Program-made: the position numbers and the translations under genes
Part shown: positions 56,180-64,000 of the stretch, piece by piece
Layout of the letters: each line of letters begins with the position of its first letter
Position numbering within the stretch: position 1 is the stretch's first letter
The notes under the pieces: generated by a model
The model's input: the letters and a program-made list of their open reading frames with translations, nothing else
Told to the model about the DNA's origin: nothing
Database searches by the model: none
Origin: JALOAR01 sp041649415
GTDB taxonomy: Bacteria > Patescibacteriota > Minisyncoccia > UBA6257 > Colwellbacteraceae
Direction: 5' to 3'
Length of the DNA stretch: 64,000 nucleotides
Assembly: GCA_041649415.1 (NCBI GenBank)
Contig: JBAZND010000001.1
Coordinates: 173,912-237,911 of the forward strand

Positions 56180-57185
56180 TATCATTACAATCGGTTCTTC
56201 CACCGTTGATTTTTTTCTTGAAACGGAATTTCCTTCCGTGCCATGGAATACCCCTTCGGGACGCGCCATAGTCATTCCTTTCGGCGAAAAATTTTCAGCA
56301 AAAAATTCTTTGATAACTTCCGGAGGAAACGCCGTTAATACAGCTGTAACTTTTCGGCGGCAAGGATTAAAAACCGCCACGGCAATCAAACTTGGGCAGG
56401 ATGTCGCAGGCGAAATGATTTATTCCCGTTTAAACGGCGAAGGAGTAAAAGATAAATTCATTATTTGGGATGAAACTCTTCCCACCTCCCGCTCTGCCGT
56501 GCTTTTGGAACGTGGCGAGCGTTCCATCATCACTTATCAAGGAGCGGGAGCCGCTATTTCCGCTAAGGATATAAATCTAAAACGATTAAGAGCAAAATGG
56601 TGGTATGTTTCTCTCCCGGGCGATTCGTATAAGCTATTTTCAACATTGGCGAGAGCGTCATACGAAATGGGCGTAAAACTCGCTCTTAACCCGACCCTTA
56701 GGCACATTCGCGAAGGGAAAAAACAATTACTTGCCAATTTGAAATACGTGGACTTTCTCGTGCTGAACGAAAGTGAAGCGGCGGAACTTACAGGAATTCC
56801 TTTTTCAAACGAAGCGGAAGTATTCCGAATAATTGATAAACTCGCGCCGGGAATTGTCGCTGTTACGAGAGGAAATAAAGGTTCGGTTGTCTCAAACGGC
56901 GAATACATTTTTAGAGCGGGTATTTTCAAGGAAAAGAGAATGACAGATCGAACAGGAGCGGGAGATGCTTACGGATCCGGTTTTGTCGCGGGACTAATCC
57001 GTTGCAAAGCGGACTGTAACAGCTATGTTCCGGAAAAAATCAAATATGCCATCCGTCTCGCCACGGCAAACGCCGCTTCAGTTGTGGAGAACATTGGCGC
57101 TTCGGAGAACGCTCTATACAAGAAGGAGTTTGATAACGCTTCCAGATACCGTAAATTAGGAATAAGCCAAAATAGGGTAAAATAA
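56172..57185 (+). CDS. PfkB-family carbohydrate kinase
   Basis: 337 aa from the ATG at 56172, overlapping the transketolase gene by 8 nt. IITIGSSTVDFFLETEF is the first PfkB signature; TDRTGAGDAYGSGFVAGLIR holds the catalytic base Asp and the anion hole (GAGD) near residue 260. GGNAVNTAVTFRRQGLKTA is the substrate-binding loop. The substrate is likely fructose-6-P, ribose or a nucleoside. Position next to transketolase and aldolase would fit a phosphofructokinase-like role (inferred). Confidence 0.92.
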   Translation: MLDIITIGSSTVDFFLETEFPSVPWNTPSGRAIVIPFGEKFSAKNSLITSGGNAVNTAVTFRRQGLKTATAIKLGQDVAGEMIYSRLNGEGVKDKFIIWDETLPTSRSAVLLERGERSIITYQGAGAAISAKDINLKRLRAKWWYVSLPGDSYKLFSTLARASYEMGVKLALNPTLRHIREGKKQLLANLKYVDFLVLNESEAAELTGIPFSNEAEVFRIIDKLAPGIVAVTRGNKGSVVSNGEYIFRAGIFKEKRMTDRTGAGDAYGSGFVAGLIRCKADCNSYVPEKIKYAIRLATANAASVVENIGASENALYKKEFDNASRYRKLGISQNRVK

Positions 57186-57189
57186 GACT

Positions 57190-58422
57190 ATGGAATCATT
57201 CGAAAAAGCGGCTAAAATATTGCGCACCGACAAAGACACCGTTCTTAATCTTGAACGAAAAATGAATGCTTCGTTTGGAACTTCAGGCGTGCTTCAAAGA
57301 ATAATGGAACAGAATGAGGAACTCATTAGACGCTGTCTTGATACTCTGGGGATTGGACGAAACGTGGAAGCTAAAGAAGTATATGACGCTTTGATTTCCA
57401 AAATTGAAGCTGATGACAGCGCGCTTTTTAAACTTCTGGGCTGCCCGTCTCCAGCTTCATCCGAACATTGTAACAAACTGCTTCTCAAGGCCAGAACGGT
57501 GGCAAGCCCAAACAAAGGATTGTTTATGAAACTTGACGTTGCGCGTAAGTTCATAGAAAACGAACCTCCGCAGAAAGTAATAAAAGCCTTGGGCTATGAG
57601 AACGTTAAAGATTTGCTCGCAAAGGAAGACATATACGAAATATATGCCTCCCTCCGCTTTATAGAAGGCTCCGAGTTTTTGAATGACGTTTTCTTCAAGC
57701 AATACGAAACGCTTACACCGAACGATTTTGAAGAGAGGGAAATAGAGGTAAAGGCCATAAACTCGCGCTGGATGGGAGAGCCAAACGGTTTCGTTAAAAA
57801 GAAATATCATAATGTCAGTCATTTAAAGGAGATAGGCCTTATATTCACTTTGCCCGTCCAATTAGGCATATCAGGTGAGATTCTTCGCGAATTCAGCCTT
57901 ATTCTCCATTACTTTAGCGAAATGGATTTTTATTCAAGGTTGATCCGAAATATAGCCGCCAAACCGGACGGTTTTTCAAAAAATCTGATTTTGCTTTTAC
58001 GCGGCGACGCTCTGGACAAACGACTCCCCGAAGGAGAAAAAGCCAAATGGCTGGTTATTCCCAGATATTTCGCGAAAGACGACGAACATGATTGGAGACT
58101 CTTTGAACCGCATATCAATCCGGAAGCGCTTCACTGGGAGAAAGCGGAGCGCATGCTTGATACTCTTCCCATTGATATGTCCTTTTGGAGAGGGATGAAC
58201 TGGGTTGGAGAAGACTTTAAAACCAATACGGGGATAGATGTTCTTGTGAGCTTCAATCTTGTTGATACGGTAATGTCATTGGTCAAACACAAAGAGATGA
58301 TTAAATATCTTTATCACTATCAAGAAGCGTTCTGGAACAAGATTTTTTCCGAATACGCCGGAGAAGAAAAAATGGAAGAGATGATGGAAAAACATCTTCT
58401 TGACGGCTGGTTTGAGATATAG
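57190..58422 (+). CDS. Unknown 410-aa soluble protein inside the sugar-phosphate operon
   Basis: No family recognised. Mostly helical N-terminal half (MESFEKAAKILRTDKDTVLNLERKMNASFG ... RRCLDTLG), then a mixed domain (NGFVKKKYHNVSHLKEIGLIFTLPVQLGISGEILREFSLILHYFSEMDFYSRLIRNI) and a C-terminal SFWRGMNWVGEDFKTNTGIDVLVSFNLVDTVMSLVKHKEMIKYLYHYQEAFWNKIF. No P-loop, Rossmann or membrane signature is visible. It lies 4 nt after the kinase and 3 nt before the aldolase, so it is part of the same message. It may be a missing enzyme or a regulator. Confidence 0.85.
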   Translation: MESFEKAAKILRTDKDTVLNLERKMNASFGTSGVLQRIMEQNEELIRRCLDTLGIGRNVEAKEVYDALISKIEADDSALFKLLGCPSPASSEHCNKLLLKARTVASPNKGLFMKLDVARKFIENEPPQKVIKALGYENVKDLLAKEDIYEIYASLRFIEGSEFLNDVFFKQYETLTPNDFEEREIEVKAINSRWMGEPNGFVKKKYHNVSHLKEIGLIFTLPVQLGISGEILREFSLILHYFSEMDFYSRLIRNIAAKPDGFSKNLILLLRGDALDKRLPEGEKAKWLVIPRYFAKDDEHDWRLFEPHINPEALHWEKAERMLDTLPIDMSFWRGMNWVGEDFKTNTGIDVLVSFNLVDTVMSLVKHKEMIKYLYHYQEAFWNKIFSEYAGEEKMEEMMEKHLLDGWFEI

Positions 58423-58425
58423 TCA

Positions 58426-59316
58426 ATGAAAAAGCCGCTTCTATACCGCTTTATAAAAGAAGCCGAGGACAAACGCGTTGCCATAGGCCACTTTAATTTT
58501 TCAGACATTGCGACATCAAGGGGAATAATGGCGGCAGTGGAAAACGTTTCTCGCGAGTATCACTTAAATCTACCCGTCTTTCTCGGCACATCCGAAGGCG
58601 AATCCGATTATTTGGGGTATCATCTAGCCGTATCCATTAAAAATCAATTCAAGGAAAACGGCGCTCAGGTTTTCCTAAACGGCGATCATATCCATTCGCT
58701 AGAAAAATTAAAAGCAGCGGTTGAAGCCGGTTACGATTCAGTCGTATTTGACGTCTCGCATCTTCCATTTTCGGAAAACATTGAACTAACCCGTGAAGCA
58801 GTCCGATTAGCCAGATCCATTAATCCGGAATTCATAATGGAAGGGGAAGTAAGCCATGTTGGCGGAACGTCCAAACTCTTGGAAGATTTTCCTATGGATG
58901 CGGAACTGGTTCCCGAAGCGCTTACATCACCGGAAGACGCTAAAACATTCGCCGACCAGACAGGCGTTGATCTTATTGCGCCGGCAATCGGAAACATTCA
59001 CGGCATTTTAAAACACATGCCCAATCCGCGTCTTGATCTCGCTCGCGTGCGGGCAATCAAAAAAATCACTTCCGCTCCCATCGTTCTCCACGGCGGCTCG
59101 GGACTAAGAGACGAAGATTTTATCCAAGCGATATATGCCGGAGTGTCAGTGATTCACATTAATACCGAAATAAGACTTGCTTGGCGACGAGGACTAGAAT
59201 CATCACTCAACGCCAATCCGGATGAAGTCGCCCCTTACAAACTTTTTTCCGCTTCCGAAAAAGCCGTTCAAAACATCGTTTTTGAGAGATTGAAATTGTT
59301 CAATAAATTGGTATAA
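58426..59316 (+). CDS. Class II fructose-bisphosphate aldolase
   Basis: 296 aa. Zn-dependent aldolase: AIGHFNFSDIATSRGIMAAV, FLNGDHIHSLEKLKAAVEAGYDSVVFDVSHLPFSENIELTREAVRLA (zinc and substrate His/Asp), MEGEVSHVGG, LIAPAIGNIHGI, PIVLHGGSGLRDEDFIQAIYAGVSVIHINTEIRLAWRRGLE. Unusually NGDHIH replaces LDHG. A ketose-bisphosphate variant (for example tagatose or fuculose type) is possible. Last gene of the operon; L25's -10 box overlaps its stop. Confidence 0.92.
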   Translation: MKKPLLYRFIKEAEDKRVAIGHFNFSDIATSRGIMAAVENVSREYHLNLPVFLGTSEGESDYLGYHLAVSIKNQFKENGAQVFLNGDHIHSLEKLKAAVEAGYDSVVFDVSHLPFSENIELTREAVRLARSINPEFIMEGEVSHVGGTSKLLEDFPMDAELVPEALTSPEDAKTFADQTGVDLIAPAIGNIHGILKHMPNPRLDLARVRAIKKITSAPIVLHGGSGLRDEDFIQAIYAGVSVIHINTEIRLAWRRGLESSLNANPDEVAPYKLFSASEKAVQNIVFERLKLFNKLV

Positions 59317-59347
59317 TCAAGAGCATTAAAGGCCGGGCTTACCGGCC
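59309..59347 (+). promoter_or_regulatory. L25 promoter (-10) and leader hairpin
   Basis: Extended -10 TGgTATAAT (TATAAT 59312-59317) overlaps the aldolase stop codon (59314-59316). The leader of about 45 nt contains GGCCGG-GCTTA-CCGGCC (59331-59347), a small hairpin near the ATG at 59366. L25 could bind such a hairpin to control itself, but this is only inferred. Confidence 0.55.
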
Positions 59348-59365
59348 GAAGTGCACAAATGCAAC

Positions 59366-60016
59366 ATGCTTAATCTGAACGCCGAAATTAGAGAATCATC
59401 CGTAAAACCCGAATCGCTACGCCAAGCGAATCTTATTCCGGGGGAGATTTACGGGAAACAGTTTGAAAATAAACACATTGCCGTTCCCGCGAAGGACTTT
59501 GGCAAGGTTTTTGAAGAAGCGGGCGAGAACACCATCATAAATCTCCAGGCAGGAACGGATATTTATCCCGTCATTATCCATGACTACCAAAAAGACCCCA
59601 TTTCGGGGAAATTCTTATCGGTTGATTTCTTTAAAATAAGACTTGACGAAAAAATTACCGCTCCCATTCCGCTCGTCTTTGTCGGAGAATCTCCTGCCGT
59701 TAAAGAGCTGGGAGGCGTCCTTATTAAGTCAATGGACGAGATTGAAGTAGAGGCTTTGCCATCCAATCTTCCGCACGAAATAGAGGTTAATATTGAGGCA
59801 ATCACGGAACTTGACGGAAGTATTTATGTTAAAGATTTACCCACTGGTGAAAACTACGAAATAATTACCGACCCCGATACGGTCATTGCAACCGCCTCCG
59901 CTCCAGAAGAAGAAATTGAGGAAACCCCAGCGAGCGTGGAGGATATCATAACCGAGGGCGAAGAAAAACGCGTGAGAGCGACAGAGGCCGAGGACAAGAC
60001 CGAAGGGTCAGCCTAA
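59366..60016 (+). CDS. rplY: Ribosomal protein L25 (CTC form)
   Basis: 216 aa, start at the ATG at 59366 (LNLNAEIRESSVKPESLRQANLIPGEIYGK). Two-domain L25 that binds 5S rRNA: N-domain (1-90) and C-domain (95-180, EKITAPIPLVFVGESPAVKELGGVLIKSMDEIEVEALPSNLPHEIEVNIEAITELDGSIYVKDL). An acidic tail (about 185-216) follows. A GTG upstream (59351) is a less likely start. The transglycosylase gene follows after 10 nt. Confidence 0.93.
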   Translation: MLNLNAEIRESSVKPESLRQANLIPGEIYGKQFENKHIAVPAKDFGKVFEEAGENTIINLQAGTDIYPVIIHDYQKDPISGKFLSVDFFKIRLDEKITAPIPLVFVGESPAVKELGGVLIKSMDEIEVEALPSNLPHEIEVNIEAITELDGSIYVKDLPTGENYEIITDPDTVIATASAPEEEIEETPASVEDIITEGEEKRVRATEAEDKTEGSA

Positions 60017-60026
60017 AAATTTTGCC

Positions 60027-61523
60027 ATGCAGCTAAAACCAAAAGTTTTAGTAGATATAAGCCAAGCCAAAAGGGATTCTTGCTCCGAACTTAAATCGCG
60101 TATCAATCTTTCTTGGTCTCCTAAAAAAAATAGACAATCGTTAAAACTGCCCGCCAAAGTTTCTTTAGCGATTTTTGCGGTTCTCGCTACTATTTGTTTC
60201 AGCTCTGTGCTCGCTCCGACACTTGACCTGAACGCCCAAACGGTTCAAAGCCCCGAAGAGAGAGCAAGGCTTGAATCCGAACTCGCCGAGTTGGAAACGA
60301 AAATCGCCGAATACGAGAAAACCGTCCAGGGATACCAGCAACAAGGCTCCACTCTTAAGGAAGAAATTAACCGCCTAAACACCCAGATAAGCAAGATGAA
60401 TCTTCAGGTCAAGGCAATAACCTTGAACTTATCAAAATTAAACGGAGAGATAAACGCCACTACGACTAAAATCGGCGAGACGGAATCGGGAATAGAGCAA
60501 AAGAAAGAAAAAATCGCCGCCGCGCTCCGCGACATAAAGAAAAACGAAGACCAAAATCTTGTGGAGATTTTGCTCACGAATCCATCACTTTCCGACTTCT
60601 TTGGAAACATTAACAATATCCTAATTATCCAGAATGACTTGCAAGACACACTCCGTGAACTGGAAGGTTTGCGCGAGGATTACGTGGACCAAAAAGAACA
60701 ATTGGGTCTCGAAAAAGCGGATGCGGAAAGCCTAAGAGCCTATCAGGAATCTCAAAAGCGAGCCGTTGAGTCTTTGAAGAAAGATAAAGACGAAGTTTTA
60801 ACCGTAACCAAAGGGAAAGAAGCGGAATATCAAAAACTTCTCTCCGAGACCAAGCAGACAGCCGCCGAGATAAGAGCGCGACTTTACCACATGGTGGGGG
60901 GAGGAGAAATGACTTTCGCGGAAGCTTATAACCTTGCCAAATTTGCCGAAGGAACAACCGGAATTCGCGCGGCTCTTTTACTCGCCGTCCTCGACCAAGA
61001 GTCGGCTCTAGGAAAAAATGTCGGGCGTTGCGATTATCAAACTGCCATGCACCCAACGAGAGACATTCCCGCCTTTCTAGAAATAATAGCCGAACTTGGC
61101 CTGCAGAATGAACTTTCCGCCGGAAACATAAAAGTTTCCTGTCCCATAATTTCAGACGGAGCTTACGGCGGCGCGATGGGTCCGGCGCAATTTATCCCTT
61201 CAACATGGGCATTGTATAAAAACAGAATTTCTCAAATTACCGGAATCAAACCAGCCAACCCATGGAACAATCGCGACGCTTTCGTCGCTACCTCTCTCTA
61301 TCTTCAAGATGCTTATAATTCCGCCGACTGTCGGAATTATGGGTCTGCAAACAAGAACGTTCTTCCTGAACAGACGCTTAGGGAACGTTGCGCGGCGGCA
61401 AAATATTACGCCGGAACCCGATGGCATTATTATCGCTTTGCTTACGGCGACCCCGTTCTTGAACGCGCTTCCGGATTTGAAGCGGATATCGCTGTCCTAA
61501 ATAGCAGCCAGGCGAGCAGATAA
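60027..61523 (+). CDS. Membrane-anchored coiled-coil lytic transglycosylase-like protein
   Basis: 498 aa. Cytoplasmic basic N-terminus, one membrane helix (about 45-66), a long coiled coil (about 75-285, EnvC/PcsB-like: EERARLESELAELETKIAEYEKTV...), then a lytic transglycosylase-like domain (about 295-480): AALLLAVLDQESALGKNVGRCD has the catalytic Glu in QES, DGAYGGAMGPAQFIPSTWALYKN is the family's GAMG.AQF.PSTW, RCAAAKYYAGTRWHYYRFAYG the end. It would cut glycan strands under coiled-coil control, likely in division or pilus insertion. Confidence 0.88.
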   Translation: MQLKPKVLVDISQAKRDSCSELKSRINLSWSPKKNRQSLKLPAKVSLAIFAVLATICFSSVLAPTLDLNAQTVQSPEERARLESELAELETKIAEYEKTVQGYQQQGSTLKEEINRLNTQISKMNLQVKAITLNLSKLNGEINATTTKIGETESGIEQKKEKIAAALRDIKKNEDQNLVEILLTNPSLSDFFGNINNILIIQNDLQDTLRELEGLREDYVDQKEQLGLEKADAESLRAYQESQKRAVESLKKDKDEVLTVTKGKEAEYQKLLSETKQTAAEIRARLYHMVGGGEMTFAEAYNLAKFAEGTTGIRAALLLAVLDQESALGKNVGRCDYQTAMHPTRDIPAFLEIIAELGLQNELSAGNIKVSCPIISDGAYGGAMGPAQFIPSTWALYKNRISQITGIKPANPWNNRDAFVATSLYLQDAYNSADCRNYGSANKNVLPEQTLRERCAAAKYYAGTRWHYYRFAYGDPVLERASGFEADIAVLNSSQASR

Positions 61524-61525
61524 TT

Positions 61526-62125
61526 ATGTTTTCAAAGCCTATAAAAGGTTTTACTCTTGTCGAACTATTAATCGTTATCGCCATTCTTGCGGTTCTCTTA
61601 AGCGCGGTTGTGATTGTTTTAAATCCCAGTGAATTTTTGGCGCAAGCAAGAGACTCTAAAAGAATTGGAGAGCTGGACAATTTGTCCAAAGCCGTAACGC
61701 TTTACTCCAATTCGGTTGTCGGCGGATATAAGGGAGAAGCGGACACGGTCTATATTTCCATTCCTGATACTTCTCCAACCTGCGATAATCTGCTTTCTTC
61801 TTTGCCGGATCTCTCCATCGGATGGTCATATCATTGCGTTCTTGAAAGCGATCTGCAAAAAACGGACGGCGCAGGCTGGCTGCCGATTAACTTAAAAGCT
61901 CTTCCCGGCGGGTCGCCCTTTGAACAATTACCTATTGATCCCGAAAACAATGCTACAGCCAACCTCTATTTCGCATATATATATGGGAATACGGGCTATG
62001 TCTTAGCTACTACTTTTGAATCGGAACACCGAGCTGGAGAGGCCGAAAAAGACGGCGGGAACGACCCGAATAGATTTGAAACCGGAAGTGATCTGTCGTT
62101 GTGGGCTAAAGCCTTAGGATTATAA
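61526..62125 (+). CDS. Type IV prepilin-like protein
   Basis: 199 aa. Class III signal KGFTLVELLIVIAILAVLLSAVVIV: short basic leader, cleavage before Phe, Glu5 of the mature protein, and a hydrophobic helix. The globular part (SKAVTLYSNSVVGG ... ATANLYFAYIYGNTGYVLATTFESEHRAGEAEKDGG) resembles pseudopilins. A likely substrate of the GspE/PilB ATPase at 2653. It follows the transglycosylase by 2 nt, consistent with pilus or secretion of a cell-wall-crossing machine. Confidence 0.92.
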   Translation: MFSKPIKGFTLVELLIVIAILAVLLSAVVIVLNPSEFLAQARDSKRIGELDNLSKAVTLYSNSVVGGYKGEADTVYISIPDTSPTCDNLLSSLPDLSIGWSYHCVLESDLQKTDGAGWLPINLKALPGGSPFEQLPIDPENNATANLYFAYIYGNTGYVLATTFESEHRAGEAEKDGGNDPNRFETGSDLSLWAKALGL

Positions 62126-62157
62126 AACCGCTTCTAGATGGTCCGCCTCGGCGAGTA

Positions 62158-62895
62158 TTAAGCGGAATTGGTTTTCTGGAAAGCCTTTATTATCGGCTCC
62201 ATATCTCCCTCAAGAATTTTTTCAATATTGTGCCATTTCTTCCCGATACGATGGTCGGTAATCCTATCATCAGGGAAATTGTAAGTCCTTATTTTTTCCG
62301 CGCGTTCGCCCGAACCAATTTGATCACGGCGAAGTTTGCCAAGCCTTACTTGTTCCTCTTGTATTTGAATTTCATAAATCTTCGCTCTTAATATTGCCAT
62401 CGCGCGTTCCTTATTCGCCGTTTGGCTTCGTTCAACTTGAGAGGCGACGACGATGCCGCTTGGTTTGTGTAAAATGCGAACAGCCGTTTCCACTTTGTTC
62501 ACGTTTTGCCCGCCGGGACCCGAAGAACGGAACATGGTTATTTCCAAATCGCGCGGATTAATGTCTACCTCTTTTTCCTCCACCTCGGGCATTATCGCAA
62601 CTGATGCGGTTGAAGTATGCACTCTGCCCGATTTTTCAGTCGCCGGCACGCGTTGCACGCGGTGCACTCCCGACTCTTGCTTTAAGAGTTCATAAACATT
62701 TCCGCCCGCAGGGTCGGTTATCTGGGCGATCAAAGTTTTTACTCCGCCGAGCGAGCTTGTGCTTGAATCAAGCACACTCCACTTCCAACCGCGAGATTGC
62801 GCAAAACGCTCATACATCCGAACTAAATCCGAAGCAAAAATTGAAGCTTCATCCCCGCCTGTTCCGGCGCGCACTTCTAAAATAACTTTATTCAT
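62158..62895 (-). CDS. prfA: Peptide chain release factor 1, lacking the N-terminal domain
   Basis: 245 aa against about 360. It starts MNKVILEVRAGTGGDEASIFA, which is where domain 2 of normal RF1 begins, so domain 1 is missing. The PAT codon-recognition tripeptide (RVQRVPATEKSGRVHTS) and GGQ (SSGPGGQNVNKVETAVRI) are both present, so stop-codon reading and peptide release should work. A stop codon in frame five codons upstream of the ATG shows that the missing part is not just misannotated. Release factor methylation by PrmC would normally depend on the GGQ Gln. Confidence 0.93.
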   Translation of the reverse strand: MNKVILEVRAGTGGDEASIFASDLVRMYERFAQSRGWKWSVLDSSTSSLGGVKTLIAQITDPAGGNVYELLKQESGVHRVQRVPATEKSGRVHTSTASVAIMPEVEEKEVDINPRDLEITMFRSSGPGGQNVNKVETAVRILHKPSGIVVASQVERSQTANKERAMAILRAKIYEIQIQEEQVRLGKLRRDQIGSGERAEKIRTYNFPDDRITDHRIGKKWHNIEKILEGDMEPIIKAFQKTNSA

Positions 62896-62921
62896 ATAGC
62901 AATTAGTAAATTAGGACATTT

Positions 62922-62948
62922 TGTTATTCCCACGCAAGCGAGAATCTA
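62922..62948 (+). repeat. Decayed solitary copy of the REP-like palindrome
   Basis: TGTTATTCCCACGCAAGCGA then GAATCTA, matching the consensus of the copies at 39078 and 39406 at most positions, with stem mismatches. It lies 27 bp from the RF1 start. No nuclease gene is near. Confidence 0.6.
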
Positions 62949-63024
62949 CATAAACCAAACCCCCGCTCTTCGCCTTGGCTTTCTTTCAAGCGCAGAAATT
63001 GCGAGGGTAACAACGGGAAGGCTC

Positions 63025-63339
63025 TTACTTTGTAGTTTTCTTCGCGGCAGGTTTTTTAGCGGAGGTCTTTTTTGTAACAACTTTTTCAGCGGCGACTTTC
63101 TTTACCCTTACTTTTTTCTCCTTTTTCGGCATAGCTTCGCCTTTCGCTCTCCTTGCCTTAAATCTTTCCACTCTTCCAGCAGTGTCTATGAGCTTTTCAG
63201 TCCCCGTGTAAAACGGATGGCATTTACTGCAAATTTCCACCTCCATTTTTTCCTTTGTGGAGCCAACCTTAATGATGTTTCCGCAAACACAAGCGATAGT
63301 CGCATTTTTGTGGTATTCGGGATGTATTTCTGACTTCAT
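63025..63339 (-). CDS. rpmE: Ribosomal protein L31 with Lys/Ala-rich C-terminal extension
   Basis: 104 aa. MKSEIHPEYHKNATIACVCGNIIKVGSTKEKMEVEICSKCHPFYTGTEKLIDTAGRVERFKARR is L31 with the zinc-binding CxC...CxxC. The extension (KKVAAEKVVTKKTSAKKPAAKKTTK) is unusual for L31 and probably disordered and RNA-binding. It is separated from RF1 by about 130 bp holding the REP-like copy and a short GC-rich stretch. Confidence 0.94.
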   Translation of the reverse strand: MKSEIHPEYHKNATIACVCGNIIKVGSTKEKMEVEICSKCHPFYTGTEKLIDTAGRVERFKARRAKGEAMPKKEKKVRVKKVAAEKVVTKKTSAKKPAAKKTTK

Positions 63340-63370
63340 ACAAAAGCGAGTTTAGCAAGATTTTATAAGG

Positions 63371-63399
63371 TTGACAAGGCGGTTCTCGGCTCTTACTAT
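63371..63399 (+). promoter_or_regulatory. rRNA operon promoter
   Basis: TTGACA (63371-63376), 17 bp, TACTAT (63394-63399), about 180 nt before the predicted 5' end of 16S. The leader (63406-63583) contains a CGCTC...GAGCG hairpin around 63541-63556, as in rRNA processing regions. Confidence 0.75.
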
Positions 63400-63583
63400 T
63401 AACGATGCCTGTAAGAGGCAAATCAGGTCTCTACAATTAAATAGAAAGACCAAAATGAGTAAAGTTTTATTTAGTGAACTTTTTTAGTTGTCCAATGTTT
63501 ATTCAGGTCAGATATGGATATTACGCGGACTCTCGCATTACGCTCTAGCGTGAGCGGTAGTCTGCATCATGTCCTGTCTCACT

Positions 63584-64000
<417 letters not shown>

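Overview
The window looks like part of a Candidatus Patescibacteria (CPR) chromosome, most likely of the Parcubacteria group. The 16S rRNA gene that begins near 63584 has CPR-like motifs. Genes are tightly packed, many proteins are shorter than their family norm (release factor 1 without its N-terminal domain, a short YebC, a stand-alone 5'-3' exonuclease domain, a split transketolase), and several conserved families have no known function. Almost no core gene has a Shine-Dalgarno (SD) sequence. Several have an extended -10 box only 6-8 nt before the start codon, so their mRNAs are probably leaderless.

Layout. 0-12.5 kb: a partial class A penicillin-binding protein, then many DNA repair and replication genes (ruvC, yebC, ruvB, exonuclease, mutM, holA, alkD) mixed with a pilus-type ATPase, tsaE, a histidine kinase, rpsT and a YraN nuclease. 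At 10.27-10.73 kb a gene-free stretch holds three long palindromes, short direct repeats and DnaA-box-like sites. 12.5-21.3 kb: tRNA-Val, tRNA-Ile(UAU), ftsH, rpsA, a metallo-beta-lactamase-fold protein, gyrA, a membrane-anchored solute-binding protein and three pilin-like two-helix proteins. 21.3-24.5 kb: an SPFH operon, tRNA-Leu, an orphan gene and a tyrosine recombinase. 24.5-33.2 kb: rpsO, NYN, pnp, nusA, clpP, tyrS and an HtrA-type protease. 33.2-35.7 kb: four small membrane or exported protein genes plus a decayed relative, each its own transcription unit. 35.7-45.6 kb: clpB, a membrane protein, a GIY-YIG nuclease between inverted repeats, a DNA-binding-like protein, a very large surface protein and a second surface protein. 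45.6-49.1 kb: a flippase, several small RNA-like units including an odd tRNA, and a glutaredoxin/thioredoxin reductase pair. 49.1-59.3 kb: a methyltransferase, transporter, GAPDH and a compact sugar-phosphate operon (rpiB, rpe, split transketolase, PfkB kinase, unknown 410-aa protein, aldolase). 59.3-64 kb: L25, a coiled-coil lytic transglycosylase, a prepilin, RF1, L31 and the start of the rRNA operon.

The window has two styles of gene expression. Core genes are operonic or leaderless and lack an SD. A scattered minority (21.3-23.5 and 33.2-35.7 kb) have TTGACA-like -35 boxes at 17 bp spacing, strong AGGAGG-type SDs and, in most cases, their own intrinsic terminators, and they encode orphan membrane or exported proteins. 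This contrast, the palindrome/DnaA-box region, the atypical tRNA at 47486-47558 with a complementary upstream RNA, and the unknown gene in the sugar-phosphate operon are the most unusual things here. Nothing was searched against databases; family calls rest on motifs recognised by eye.
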